DNA from: Akkermansia muciniphila
Lineage (GTDB): Bacteria; Verrucomicrobiota; Verrucomicrobiia; Verrucomicrobiales; V1-33
Assembly: GCA_943333275.1 (NCBI GenBank)
Contig: CALQSQ010000058.1
Location: forward strand, 1-35,424
Reading direction: 5' to 3'
Length of the DNA: 35,424 bases
Below, one piece after another: positions 17,487 through 27,010 of this stretch. The notes under the pieces were generated by a model, which was not told the origin of the DNA, did not search any database, and worked only from the letters and a program-made list of their open reading frames with translations. A program made the translations under genes and the position numbers. How positions within the stretch are numbered: the stretch's first letter is position 1; every line of letters starts with the position of its first letter.

Positions 17487-17503
17487 CAAAAATAATTCCT
17501 CCT
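17487..17503 (-). promoter_or_regulatory. Strong Shine-Dalgarno plus TTG, alternative start of the SDR gene
   Basis: Read on the minus strand, AGGAGG (17503-17498) is followed by an 8-base spacer and TTG (17489-17487), in frame with the SDR gene. It is the best ribosome-binding match I noticed in the window. The 42 extra residues do not look like part of an SDR fold, so the site is either a chance match or the start of an extended form or leader peptide. Confidence 0.3.
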
Positions 17504-17537
17504 ACGAATTTGCGCGAATTCTGACCGCGTCCATGCT

Positions 17538-18293
17538 ATGCCACTTACTGCCATGTCCCTCCGCGTCCGCCGTCTCCTCATTCTCGTCTTTCCGCTTCTC
17601 ACGCTGGGACTTCTCATCCCCGGCCTGGTGCTGCCCGTCATTACAATCAAGGGCATTCTTAAGCCTGATGGCATCGCCCGGGTGGCTCCGCTTCTGCTTG
17701 AGCAGGGGATGGATGCCGAGGCCATGAAGGGGCTTGAATCGATGCTCAATCCCAACATGGTCACACTGGTAAAGGCCACCGGCAGCGATCTGCGCAAGAT
17801 GATGGTCGACAAGCTCAGTCCGCAGATTGTCGCCTCCCTGCAGAAAAGCTCAGCGGAAATTGAAGTCTATGATCAGACCCGAAGCATCATCAGTTCCGTC
17901 CAGCACCTTTACGAAGTGGACAGCCCCCTGCCGGCCACGCTCATCCTGATTTTCAGCATCGTGGTCCCTCTCACCAAGACGGCCATGGTTCTCTGCGCCG
18001 CACTCATGTCGAATGCCACCCGACGTCGCAGGACCATTGGGATTGTTGAGACCATCGCAAAATGGTCGATGGCGGATGTCTTCGTGGTGGCTATTTTTAT
18101 CGCCTATCTCGCTGCGCAGGCCAGTCAGGTGCCTCCCGGGGATTCCAACTTTGCCCCGCCCATGGTGGCCTTTAAGGCCAGTTTTGGATCAGGCTTCTAC
18201 TGGTTTACCGGCTACTGCCTTTTTTCCCAGGCCGCCCAGCAACTAACGCGCCGCTGGTTCCAACGCGTCGCCGCCATGCAGCCAAATTCCTAG
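17538..18293 (+). CDS. PqiA-like multi-pass membrane protein
   Basis: This 251-residue inner-membrane protein is related to the paraquat-inducible protein A (PqiA) family. Hydrophobic segments lie at about residues 12-37, 131-156, 177-194 and 218-236. The KWSMADVFVVAIFIAYLA segment (175-192) is the most recognisable PqiA-type signature. Between the first two membrane segments is a soluble loop of about 90 residues that probably faces the periplasm. Canonical PqiA is longer (about 400 residues) and has paired cysteine motifs, which are absent here. This is therefore a single-domain, zinc-motif-free relative. PqiA works with MCE protein PqiB in lipid transport, but no MCE gene is nearby. It lies 16 bases before a PQQ-like propeller gene, so co-transcription is likely. 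The ATG at 17553 is an alternative start. Confidence 0.7.
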   Translation: MPLTAMSLRVRRLLILVFPLLTLGLLIPGLVLPVITIKGILKPDGIARVAPLLLEQGMDAEAMKGLESMLNPNMVTLVKATGSDLRKMMVDKLSPQIVASLQKSSAEIEVYDQTRSIISSVQHLYEVDSPLPATLILIFSIVVPLTKTAMVLCAALMSNATRRRRTIGIVETIAKWSMADVFVVAIFIAYLAAQASQVPPGDSNFAPPMVAFKASFGSGFYWFTGYCLFSQAAQQLTRRWFQRVAAMQPNS

Positions 18294-18309
18294 CACGCTT
18301 TCATTCCTC

Positions 18310-19737
18310 ATGCCGACTCGCACTTTTTTCACTTTCCTCTTTCTGGCAATTTCACCCTGGCTGCCCGCGGGTCCGGTATGGCCGCAATTTCGCGGGCTGA
18401 ACTGTCAGGGGATTTCCGCGGCGGGAGACAAACCACCGGTGGAATTCGGATCCGATAAAAACGTCCGGTGGAAAACCCCGGTGCCAACCGGAGTTTCATC
18501 GCCCTGTGTTTGGGAGGATCACCTTTTCCTGACAGCCTCGGAAGGCGACCGCCTGCTCTTACTGAGCCTTCACACTTCCGATGGCAAAGTTCGCTGGCGG
18601 CACGAGGTCGCCGCCAGCAAGCCGCAAAGTCTGCACCAAACCAACAACCCCGCCGCCGCCACGCCGACAACGGATGGCCGTCGGGTGTATGCCTATCATT
18701 GCGGATTCGGATTGGTGGCCTGTGACTTTGAAGGCAGGGAAATCTGGAGGCACCCACTGGAGACACCACTCGTCGTGAACGGCAGCGGCACGTCGCCAGT
18801 GCTCGCCGGAGGCAAACTGCTGCTGGTGTGCGATCAGCAGGGGGGGAATTCCTATCTCCTGGCCGTCGATCCTCAAACTGGCGGACAACTCTGGAAAACG
18901 CAGCGCCCCCAAGCCGTGAGCGCCTACACCACGCCTGTCATTTGGAAGCGTGGAACCATCGAGGAGATCGTTGTCAGCGGCAGCCTGCGCGTGACCGCCT
19001 ATGGCCTTGAGGATGGTGCCGAGCGCTGGTCCGCCGGGGGCTTGGAGGGCGTCAGCGTCTGTCCCAGTCCGGTGATCGGCGATGGGAAAATTTTTCTGAC
19101 ATCGCGCAGTTTCGGCGGTGCCGCCCCGTCGGCCGCAGCCTCGGCAGGCATGATGCTGGCGGATGCGGACCGCGATGGAAAACTTTCGCGCAAGGAGGCC
19201 CCGTTTTTGGAAAAGGACAACGCCTTCGATTTCATTGATGCCGACAAGGACGGGTTCGCATCGGCCCAGGAAATCAAGGAGGCCTCCGACTGGATTCGTG
19301 GCGGCGATTTCGGACTTTTCGCGCTGAAGGATCCCGGCGAGGCCAAGGGCAAACTGGACGACCATTTCACCGAATGGCGGCACAAAAGCGGCATCCCAAA
19401 AGTCTCCTCGCCCATTCTCGCTGATGGACTCCTCTACATGGTTCAGGACGGAGGCATGGTCACCTGCACCAATGCCACCACCGGGCGCATTATTTTTGAC
19501 CGTGAACGTCTCGGCAAGGATGCGGGCGGCGATTACTTTGCCTCTCCCGTCATGGCCGATGGTCATATCTACCTGTGCTCCACCCGCGGCGTCATTTCCG
19601 TGATTCAGGCGGGAGGCGATTCCCTGAAGATCCTGGCGCAAAATGCCCTCAACGATCCCGTCCTCGCGACACCCGCCATTGTTGGCAACCGCATCTACAT
19701 CCGATCCGCCAGCACTCTCTGGGCCTTCGGAGAATAA
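18310..19737 (+). CDS. Exported PQQ-like beta-propeller protein with internal EF-hand pair
   Basis: This 475-residue protein starts with a signal peptide (MPTRTFFTFLFLAISPWLPAG) and then the WPQFRG motif that begins many planctomycete and verrucomicrobial PQQ-like propellers. Blade repeats of the kind VRWKTPV, GKVRWRHEV and GGQLWKTQR run along the chain. Between blades, at about residues 283-325, are two calcium-binding loops, DADRDGKLSRKE and DADKDGFASAQE. Both have the expected acidic ligands and a glutamate at the loop end. An EF-hand pair inside a propeller suggests calcium-dependent folding or partner binding. Quinoprotein catalytic residues are not clearly present, so enzyme activity should not be assumed; scaffold roles as in BamB are possible. 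The stop TAA directly precedes the ATG of a second propeller gene. Confidence 0.87.
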   Translation: MPTRTFFTFLFLAISPWLPAGPVWPQFRGLNCQGISAAGDKPPVEFGSDKNVRWKTPVPTGVSSPCVWEDHLFLTASEGDRLLLLSLHTSDGKVRWRHEVAASKPQSLHQTNNPAAATPTTDGRRVYAYHCGFGLVACDFEGREIWRHPLETPLVVNGSGTSPVLAGGKLLLVCDQQGGNSYLLAVDPQTGGQLWKTQRPQAVSAYTTPVIWKRGTIEEIVVSGSLRVTAYGLEDGAERWSAGGLEGVSVCPSPVIGDGKIFLTSRSFGGAAPSAAASAGMMLADADRDGKLSRKEAPFLEKDNAFDFIDADKDGFASAQEIKEASDWIRGGDFGLFALKDPGEAKGKLDDHFTEWRHKSGIPKVSSPILADGLLYMVQDGGMVTCTNATTGRIIFDRERLGKDAGGDYFASPVMADGHIYLCSTRGVISVIQAGGDSLKILAQNALNDPVLATPAIVGNRIYIRSASTLWAFGE

Positions 19738-21015
19738 ATGAACACCCGGCATTCCATCCTTGTTCTGCTGTGTGGAATGCTTCTGAGCTCTCCGCTTGAT
19801 GCGGAGGACTGGCCACAATTTCGCGGGCCCAACCGGGACGCCGTTTGGAATGAATCCGGGACCCTGCAGGTCTTTCCGTCAGAAGGATTGAATGTCCGAT
19901 GGCGCGCGACCATCGGGCCGGGGTTTTCAAGCCCTGTGGTTGCCCAAGGGCGTGTTTATATCACCGATTGCCGGCTCGATAAACCAACGGCTGAAGAACG
20001 CGTGCTCTGTTTCGATGAGAAATCCGGGCAGCTACTTTGGAATCATCATTATTCCGTCGCCTACCCTGAATGGGCTTTTGATCCAAATGGAGCCGGTCCG
20101 CGCGCCACGCCGATTGTTCAGGATGGAAGGATTTACACCCTCGGCGCCATGGGTCACCTGTTTTGTCTCGACGCCGCGTCCGGCAAGATGGACTGGGAAA
20201 AAGACCTCGCCAGGGATTATGGGGTGAAGGAATTTACCGGCATCACGGCATCGCCATTGATTGAAAATGATCTCCTGATTCTTTATATGTGCGGAAAGCC
20301 GGACGCCTGCGTCGTGGCCTTCCAAAAAAATACCGGGCAGGAAGTCTGGAGGGCGCTCGATGATGCCTTCAGCTACAGTTCCCCGCTCATCCTCACGGCC
20401 GGCGGAACCAGGCAACTCGTCCTCTGGACTCAGGATGGCGTCACTTCCCTGCACCCGGGAACCGGTAAAATCCATTGGCGCGAAGAGTTCCGAACCCCGG
20501 GTGATCAGATCGTATCGTCGCCAGTCTTTCTCAATAATCGCCTCCTGATCGGAGGTCTGATGTTCAAACTCGACGACAAGGAACCCAGCGCTTCCATTCT
20601 TTGGCCGGAACTCAAACCCGTGGCAAAACGCATCCTCTGCGACACCTGCACGGCACTTCTGCAGGGTGATTATATCTATTCGGGCAAATCCTCCGGGGCC
20701 CTGATTTGCCTGGAGGCGAACACGGGCAGGGAAATATGGTCCACGAATGCAGTGACGGCGGCAGGGCATGGTGCCAGCATGCATCTGACGCCAAATGGAG
20801 ATTCAGTTCTCATCTTCACGGATGAGGGCCATCTGATCCGTGCCCGCCTGAGCCCAAAGGGTTATGAAGAAATGACTCGTTCTCACCTGATCAAACCCAC
20901 CTATTCTTTTGGAGGCAGGCTGGTCGTCTGGCCGCCTCCCGCCTATGCCAATCGCCACATTTTTGTCCGAAACGACCTGGAGATGATCTGCGCCTCACTG
21001 GCTGCGGACCCCTGA
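19738..21015 (+). CDS. Exported PQQ-like beta-propeller protein
   Basis: This 425-residue protein begins at an ATG immediately after the preceding stop, so the two propeller genes are almost certainly translated as a pair. A signal peptide (MNTRHSILVLLCGMLLSSPLDA) is followed by the family motif DWPQFRGPNRD. Blade motifs such as GQLLWNHHY, GKMDWEKDL, GQEVWRAL, GKIHWREEF and GREIWSTN recur about every 50 residues. Unlike its neighbour it has no EF-hand insert. The similarity of the openings suggests an old duplication. No catalytic residues can be assigned. It may form a heterodimeric scaffold or sensor with the upstream protein in the periplasm. A promoter for the next gene lies about 65 bases after its stop. 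Confidence 0.87.
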   Translation: MNTRHSILVLLCGMLLSSPLDAEDWPQFRGPNRDAVWNESGTLQVFPSEGLNVRWRATIGPGFSSPVVAQGRVYITDCRLDKPTAEERVLCFDEKSGQLLWNHHYSVAYPEWAFDPNGAGPRATPIVQDGRIYTLGAMGHLFCLDAASGKMDWEKDLARDYGVKEFTGITASPLIENDLLILYMCGKPDACVVAFQKNTGQEVWRALDDAFSYSSPLILTAGGTRQLVLWTQDGVTSLHPGTGKIHWREEFRTPGDQIVSSPVFLNNRLLIGGLMFKLDDKEPSASILWPELKPVAKRILCDTCTALLQGDYIYSGKSSGALICLEANTGREIWSTNAVTAAGHGASMHLTPNGDSVLIFTDEGHLIRARLSPKGYEEMTRSHLIKPTYSFGGRLVVWPPPAYANRHIFVRNDLEMICASLAADP

Positions 21016-21080
21016 GAAGTGCCAGCGCCCCAGCGCCGCGCAGGATCACGCATTCGGGTGGAACGATCCCAAGAAAGGCA

Positions 21081-21109
21081 TTGCAGTTCATTGGAAATTT
21101 GTTTATTAT
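21081..21109 (+). promoter_or_regulatory. Sigma70-type promoter giving a near-leaderless transcript
   Basis: TTGCAG (21081-21086) and TATTAT (21104-21109) are separated by 17 bases, with four and five of six consensus matches. The expected transcription start is near 21116, two bases before the ATG at 21118. No Shine-Dalgarno sequence lies between the -10 box and the ATG. The Cys-rich peptide mRNA is therefore predicted to be leaderless or nearly so. Confidence 0.65.
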
Positions 21110-21117
21110 GGAACCCT

Positions 21118-21300
21118 ATGAACATCACAAAACTCATCCTCCTGGGCGTCTTCGCCTTTGTCACCACTGGCGTCAACGCTGCTGAGCAAACCTGCTGTGA
21201 AAAGGCGAAAGCCGCCGGCAAGGATTGCGCTCATCCTTGCTGTGTCAAAGCCAAGGCTGACGGCAAGGTTTGCGAAAAGTGCAACCCACCCAAGAAATAA
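21118..21300 (+). CDS. Small exported cysteine-rich protein with internal twofold repeat
   Basis: This 60-residue protein has a clear signal peptide (MNITKLILLGVFAFVTTGVNAA), leaving a mature chain of about 38 residues. The mature part contains eight cysteines arranged as an internal duplication: CCEKAKAAGKDC, CAHPCC-type spacing, then CCVKAKADGKVC and a final CEKC-type pair. The many lysines make it strongly basic. The cysteine spacing suggests metal binding (copper, zinc or iron-sulfur) or a disulfide-knotted peptide; I cannot tell which. I chose the ATG at 21118 because it alone gives a signal peptide and sits just behind a good promoter. A strong terminator follows, so it is a single-gene unit. 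I do not recognise a named family. Confidence 0.78.
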   Translation: MNITKLILLGVFAFVTTGVNAAEQTCCEKAKAAGKDCAHPCCVKAKADGKVCEKCNPPKK

Positions 21301-21310
21301 GGATTAACAA

Positions 21311-21326
21311 TCCGGGCTTTCCCGGA
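21311..21326 (+). repeat. Short perfect hairpin downstream of the Cys-rich gene
   Basis: TCCGGG and CCCGGA flank a 4-base CTTT loop, a stable 6-bp stem beginning ten bases after the stop codon. It precedes the main terminator and may protect the mRNA 3' end. Confidence 0.45.
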
Positions 21327-21342
21327 ATTAGCCATCGATGAT

Positions 21343-21380
21343 CAGGCCGATCCCTCAAAAGATCGGCCTGCTCATTTTCT
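21343..21380 (+). terminator. Intrinsic terminator of the Cys-rich protein gene
   Basis: A perfect 10-bp stem (CAGGCCGATC at 21343-21352, GATCGGCCTG at 21361-21370) with an 8-base loop is followed by CTCATTTTCT. The stem is GC-rich and the trailing run moderately T-rich. It closes the short transcription unit and separates it from the DUF1501 gene. Confidence 0.72.
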
Positions 21381-21539
21381 GGTCTGAAAACCCGAGCAGC
21401 ACCTGGAGGCTAGGCAAAACCCGTATCAATATTTTCTAGGGGTTTTTAGCCACTGCCGGTAAATTTGGAAGCATTCCTTAATGCCCAGAGTGTCAGGCGG
21501 CAATGCGCCTGCGCGTCTCGGTTCAATGTTTCCAGCACC

Positions 21540-23000
21540 ATGCGCAAGCTCACCTCCTGCGGCAGCCACCTCCACCCTGGGGCGCGAATCACCCGCCGCA
21601 GCGCCCTCCAAGTGGGTGCCGTCGGGCTGCTTGGCCTGGGCCTGCCGCAGCTCTCCGCCCTCCGCGCGCTCGCCGGAACTGCTGCGCCCGCTCCACGCGC
21701 CAGATCCGTTATTTATGTTTTTCTGTCCGGCGGCCTGGCCCAGCATGAAACTTTCGATATGAAGCCGGAGGCTCCCCTGGAAATCCGCGGTGAATTTAAA
21801 TCCATTGCCACCCGCACGCCCGGCCTCCGCATCTGCGAGCATCTGCCGGAATTGGCGAAATGCTCGCACTTGTGGTCGCTGGTCCGGTCGCTCACCCATG
21901 GATCCAACGACCACTCGGCAGGGCACCACATCATGCTGACCGGACGCTCTGATTTGCCCGCAGGATTTGATCCCAGCAAGCCCCGCCCCGCAGACTGGCC
22001 ATCCATCGCCGCTCTCGCCACCGCGCTCGTCCCTGCGCGAAACAATCTCCCGCCCGCCATCGTCCTCCCGGACAAAATCCAGCACAACACGGGCCGGATC
22101 ATTCCCGGACAATTCGGCGGACTGCTCGGGCCGCGTTTCGACCCGTGGTTCCTGGAAATGTCGCCGTATCATCCGATCCATTACGGAGCCTATCCCGAAT
22201 ACCTATTCCATCATGCCAAAGGACCCGTCGTGGACGCCAGCCTGCACTATCAATCCCCGCAACTCTCGCTCCCCCAGGGACTGACTCTCGACCACCTCAT
22301 GGATCGCGTTGGTCTGCGCGATGCGCTGGAAAAGCAGTCGCGCGGCTTGTCGGAGGCCACCGGCGACGACCAGTTCGACCGCTACCGTGAGGCCGCCGTT
22401 TCGCTGCTGGCGAATCCAAGCGTGCACGATGCCTTCGACGTCTCCCAGGCCGACCCAAAACTCCTTGATCGCTATGGCCGAAATAGTTTCGGACGGTCCC
22501 TCCTTACGGCACGTCGACTCATCACGACCGGCGTCAGTCTGGTGCAGGTGAATCTTGGAAACAACGAAACCTGGGATACCCATGAATCGGCTTTTCCCAA
22601 TTTAAAAAACTACCTCCTCCCACCGCTGGACCGAGCCTTGAGCGCGCTGCTTCAGGACCTCGATGCCAGCGGGGAACTTGGCCAGACCCTCATCGTCGTT
22701 GGCAGCGAATTCGGGCGCACGCCGAAAATTTCCAGCCTGACGGCCGCAGCGCTGCCCGGCCGTGATCACTGGGGGGCCAGCCAGAGCGTGCTTCTCGCTG
22801 GCGGAGGGGTCCACGGAGGCAACGTCATTGGCAGCAGCGATAAAATCGGCGCCTATCCCGCATCGGATCCCCAGAAGCCGGAAAACCTTGCCGCCACCAT
22901 CTACGAATCCCTGGGCCTGCCGCGCAGCATCACTTGGGACGACACCACCGGGCGACCCAACTTCCTGTATCAGGCCGAGGCCATCAAGGGCCTGACCTGA
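21540..23000 (+). CDS. DUF1501 protein, Tat-exported, without a DUF1549 partner
   Basis: The ATG at 21540 gives 486 residues and places a twin-arginine signal (RITRRSALQVGAVGLLGLGL) at residues 16-35. An upstream in-frame TTG at 21465 would push the signal 25 residues inward and is unlikely. The body shows the DUF1501 block series: VFLSGGLAQHETFDMKP near residues 60-76, HGSNDHSAGHH near 122-132, SEFGRTPKIS near 408, and a DHWG motif followed by LLAGGGVHGGNVIGSSD near 428-450. These supply probable metal ligands. It is distinct from the DUF1501 protein at 3829-5247, with SGGLAQ replacing EGGPSH in the first block. No DUF1549/DUF1553 gene precedes it, so it may act alone or with a distant partner. 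Its function is unknown. Confidence 0.88.
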   Translation: MRKLTSCGSHLHPGARITRRSALQVGAVGLLGLGLPQLSALRALAGTAAPAPRARSVIYVFLSGGLAQHETFDMKPEAPLEIRGEFKSIATRTPGLRICEHLPELAKCSHLWSLVRSLTHGSNDHSAGHHIMLTGRSDLPAGFDPSKPRPADWPSIAALATALVPARNNLPPAIVLPDKIQHNTGRIIPGQFGGLLGPRFDPWFLEMSPYHPIHYGAYPEYLFHHAKGPVVDASLHYQSPQLSLPQGLTLDHLMDRVGLRDALEKQSRGLSEATGDDQFDRYREAAVSLLANPSVHDAFDVSQADPKLLDRYGRNSFGRSLLTARRLITTGVSLVQVNLGNNETWDTHESAFPNLKNYLLPPLDRALSALLQDLDASGELGQTLIVVGSEFGRTPKISSLTAAALPGRDHWGASQSVLLAGGGVHGGNVIGSSDKIGAYPASDPQKPENLAATIYESLGLPRSITWDDTTGRPNFLYQAEAIKGLT

Positions 23001-23028
23001 CTTCGTTTTTTAGGGCCATCCGGCTCCC

Positions 23029-24400
<1,372 letters not shown>

Positions 24401-24414
24401 ACCACGAGCGATTT

Positions 24415-25812
24415 ATGATTGATGGAATCGGTGCTTTGCCTCAGGCTTCGCACCATCTCATGAATTCTTCCCATCCCGACAGTGTCCTTCCGCACCATGG
24501 TTCGTCCCCTTTGTCTGCTGAGGAACAGCGGCTCACCATGCGCACGGTGACATGGCGGCTGCTGCCACTGCTGTTCGTCTGCTACATCATTGCCTACATC
24601 GACCGCATCAATGTCGGCTTTGCCAAGCTGCACCTGCGCGAGGTGCTCGGGGTAAGCGAGGATAAATTCAACAGTGCCTACGGACTGGGAGCCGGGCTGT
24701 TTTTCATCGGCTATTTCATCTTTGAGGTGCCGAGCAATCTCATCCTCCAAAAGGTCGGTGCCCGCATCTGGATCGCCCGCATCATGATTGTCTGGGGGAT
24801 TGTCTCCGCAGGTTTTATGTTTCTTCAGGGCACCACGATGTTTTACACCATGCGTTTTCTGCTCGGCGCTGCGGAGGCGGGTTTCTTTCCAGGTGTCATT
24901 CTCTATCTGACCTACTGGTTTCCCGTGAAGGAGCGCGCGCGCACAGTGGCCATGTTTGCGACTGGAGGCGTGCTCGCGGGGGTCATCGGTTCGCCGATTT
25001 CCGGAGCGCTGCTGGAACTTCACGGCGCCGGGGGTCTTGCTGGCTGGCAGTGGTTGTTTTTGCTGGAAGCAGTTCCCGCCGTGCTGCTGGGAATTGTGGT
25101 GCTCATCGTGCTGCCCAACCGTCCCCGCGAGGCGCGCTGGCTGACCTCCGAGCAGAAGGACTGGATCGAAACCCGCCTTGCCGAGGAAGCCATTGCCACT
25201 CCGCCCGGGCAGGGCCACGGACTGGCACAAATCTTCCGCAGCGGCCGCGTCTGGCTGCTCTGCCTGCTCTATTTCCTCATGAACGTGGGCGGCTACGGCT
25301 ATGAACTCTGGCTGCCCACGATCATCAAAAGCTTTTCGACCACCGGTTCCTTTGTGCTCGGCGTCATCAATGCCATTCCCTATTTCGCTGCCGGTATGGC
25401 CATGCTGTTGGTGGCGCACCTTTCGGACCGCACCGGCGAACGCCGCGGAGTCGTGGCCGCTGCTGCCATCACCTCCGCTGCGGGATTTGCGCTCAGCGCC
25501 TATTTCAAAAATCCCTACCTCGCCATGGCCTCACTGACGCTGGCCTTCGTCGGGCTTAAATGCACCATCGCTCCATTCTGGGCCATGACCACTGCTTTCC
25601 TCGGCGGAACGGCTGCCGCAGCAGGCATCGCTTTCATCAATTCCGTCGGGAACCTCGGCGGATTCGTCGGCCCCTATCTCGTGGGCATCGTCAAGGACAG
25701 CACTGGCAGCAACGTCGCCGCGCTCCTCCTCCTTGGCGCCTCCCTGCTGTGCATGGGACTGCTCGCTCTCGTCCTCCCCAAAACCGCCCAGAGCCAGGGA
25801 TCGCTCCATTGA
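24415..25812 (+). CDS. MFS transporter, anion:cation symporter (ACS) family
   Basis: This 465-residue major-facilitator transporter has about twelve membrane segments. The first is followed by YIDRINVGFAKLHLREVLGVSE (residues 61-82), the hallmark of the ACS family that carries hexuronates, glucarate, tartrate, phthalate and similar organic anions with protons or sodium. FEVPSNLILQKVGARIWIARIM and the RFLLGAAEAGFFPGVILYLTYWFP segment are also typical. The start at 24415 gives an unusually long 45-residue N-terminus; an ATG at 24460 (MNSSHPDS) is a good alternative. The substrate is not readable, but the beta-helix gene 39 bases downstream on the same strand suggests uronates or related sugar acids. 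It shares a 102-base divergent region with metY. Confidence 0.9.
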   Translation: MIDGIGALPQASHHLMNSSHPDSVLPHHGSSPLSAEEQRLTMRTVTWRLLPLLFVCYIIAYIDRINVGFAKLHLREVLGVSEDKFNSAYGLGAGLFFIGYFIFEVPSNLILQKVGARIWIARIMIVWGIVSAGFMFLQGTTMFYTMRFLLGAAEAGFFPGVILYLTYWFPVKERARTVAMFATGGVLAGVIGSPISGALLELHGAGGLAGWQWLFLLEAVPAVLLGIVVLIVLPNRPREARWLTSEQKDWIETRLAEEAIATPPGQGHGLAQIFRSGRVWLLCLLYFLMNVGGYGYELWLPTIIKSFSTTGSFVLGVINAIPYFAAGMAMLLVAHLSDRTGERRGVVAAAAITSAAGFALSAYFKNPYLAMASLTLAFVGLKCTIAPFWAMTTAFLGGTAAAAGIAFINSVGNLGGFVGPYLVGIVKDSTGSNVAALLLLGASLLCMGLLALVLPKTAQSQGSLH

Positions 25813-25851
25813 ATATCCCCATGGCTCCCTTTCCAAACCCACGCCAGGCCA

Positions 25852-26934
25852 GTGAAAATCCCCACCACCTTCCGTCCTCCACACATCCTGCTTGCGATTC
25901 TGGCCGCGCTCCTCATTCCCACCTTTGCTGAGGAAATCCAGGTGACCAATGCCGCTCAACTGCAAGCGGCGTTGTCCAAACTCAAAAACGGAACTGTCAT
26001 CAAAATCGGTCCCGGCGACTACCCCGGTGGACACAGCGTCGAGCACATTGAAAATCTCACCGTAGAAGCACTCGACCCCAGGGACCCTCCTCACTTCAAG
26101 GGCGGGGCATGCGCCTGGCAATTTTCACGCTGTCCCGGTCTCACGCTGCGACATCTCCGCATGAGCAATCAGACTGCCAACGGCCTCAACTTCGATGATG
26201 GCGGCGATTTCAAAAATTCGGTCAAGGGCATCACCCTCGAACACATTGACGTCAGCGACATCGGTCCGCGCGGCAATCATGACGGAATCAAATGTTCCGG
26301 CCTCGACAGCCTCACCGTCCGCCACTGCACACTCACCGGATGGGGCGGCCAGGGCATCGATCTCGTCGGTTGCCATCACACCACCATCACCCAGTGCACC
26401 TTCACCGGCAAAGCGGGTTTCACCGCCACCGCAGGCGTCCAGATCAAAGGCGGATCGTCCCATGTCACGGTCGAAAAATGTCATTTCACCAACGCAGGAG
26501 AGCGCCCTCTCAACATCGGCGGTTCCACCGATCCAGCCTATTTCCGGCCCCCGGGAGCGAAGCACGAGGCCAGCCAGATCATCGTGCGAGACAACACCGT
26601 CGAAGGCAGCCTCTGCTCCGCGGCCTTTGTTGGAGTGGACGGCGCGGAGTTCATCGGCAACACCCTGCTTTTTCCGGGCAAGTGGATCTTCCGCATTCTC
26701 CAGGAATCCCAGGACCCCCAATTCACCCCCTGCCGCAACGTCCTCATCCAGGCCAATCGCATCATTTTCCATCGATCTCAAATCCAAACCGAGATCAACA
26801 TCGGCCCCGGCACCGCCCCGGATACCTTCCGCTTCGAAAAAAACCAATGGTTCGCCGAAGACCGCCCGCAATCCTCCCAACCGATGCTCCCCACCAGGGA
26901 AAAGGAGGGCCGCTATGGAATTGATCCTCGTTGA
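25852..26934 (+). CDS. Secreted right-handed beta-helix protein (polysaccharide-lyase-like)
   Basis: This 360-residue protein starts at GTG 25852; the ATG at 25821 is out of frame. A signal peptide (residues 1 to about 26, ending LLIPTFAEE) precedes VTNAAQLQAALSKLKNGTVIKIGPGDYPGG, the usual first turn of parallel beta-helix enzymes. Helix rungs of about 23 residues follow, such as LTVEAL, LTLRHLRMSNQTANGLNFDDGG, ITLEHIDVSD, LTVRHCTLTGWGGQGIDLVG and VTVEKCHFTNAGERPLNIGG. The N-terminal turn resembles pectate and alginate lyase relatives, but I cannot assign a CAZy family or name catalytic residues. Together with the transporter immediately upstream it suggests extracellular cleavage and uptake of a uronate-containing polymer. 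A metal-dependent beta-elimination mechanism would be typical, not shown. Confidence 0.8.
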   Translation: MKIPTTFRPPHILLAILAALLIPTFAEEIQVTNAAQLQAALSKLKNGTVIKIGPGDYPGGHSVEHIENLTVEALDPRDPPHFKGGACAWQFSRCPGLTLRHLRMSNQTANGLNFDDGGDFKNSVKGITLEHIDVSDIGPRGNHDGIKCSGLDSLTVRHCTLTGWGGQGIDLVGCHHTTITQCTFTGKAGFTATAGVQIKGGSSHVTVEKCHFTNAGERPLNIGGSTDPAYFRPPGAKHEASQIIVRDNTVEGSLCSAAFVGVDGAEFIGNTLLFPGKWIFRILQESQDPQFTPCRNVLIQANRIIFHRSQIQTEINIGPGTAPDTFRFEKNQWFAEDRPQSSQPMLPTREKEGRYGIDPR

Positions 26935-27010
26935 AACATCCGCTTTCAATCAACCGATTGCCTCCATTTTCCAAGATGACTCTGCAACCACTCATTCGGA
27001 CCAAATTCCC

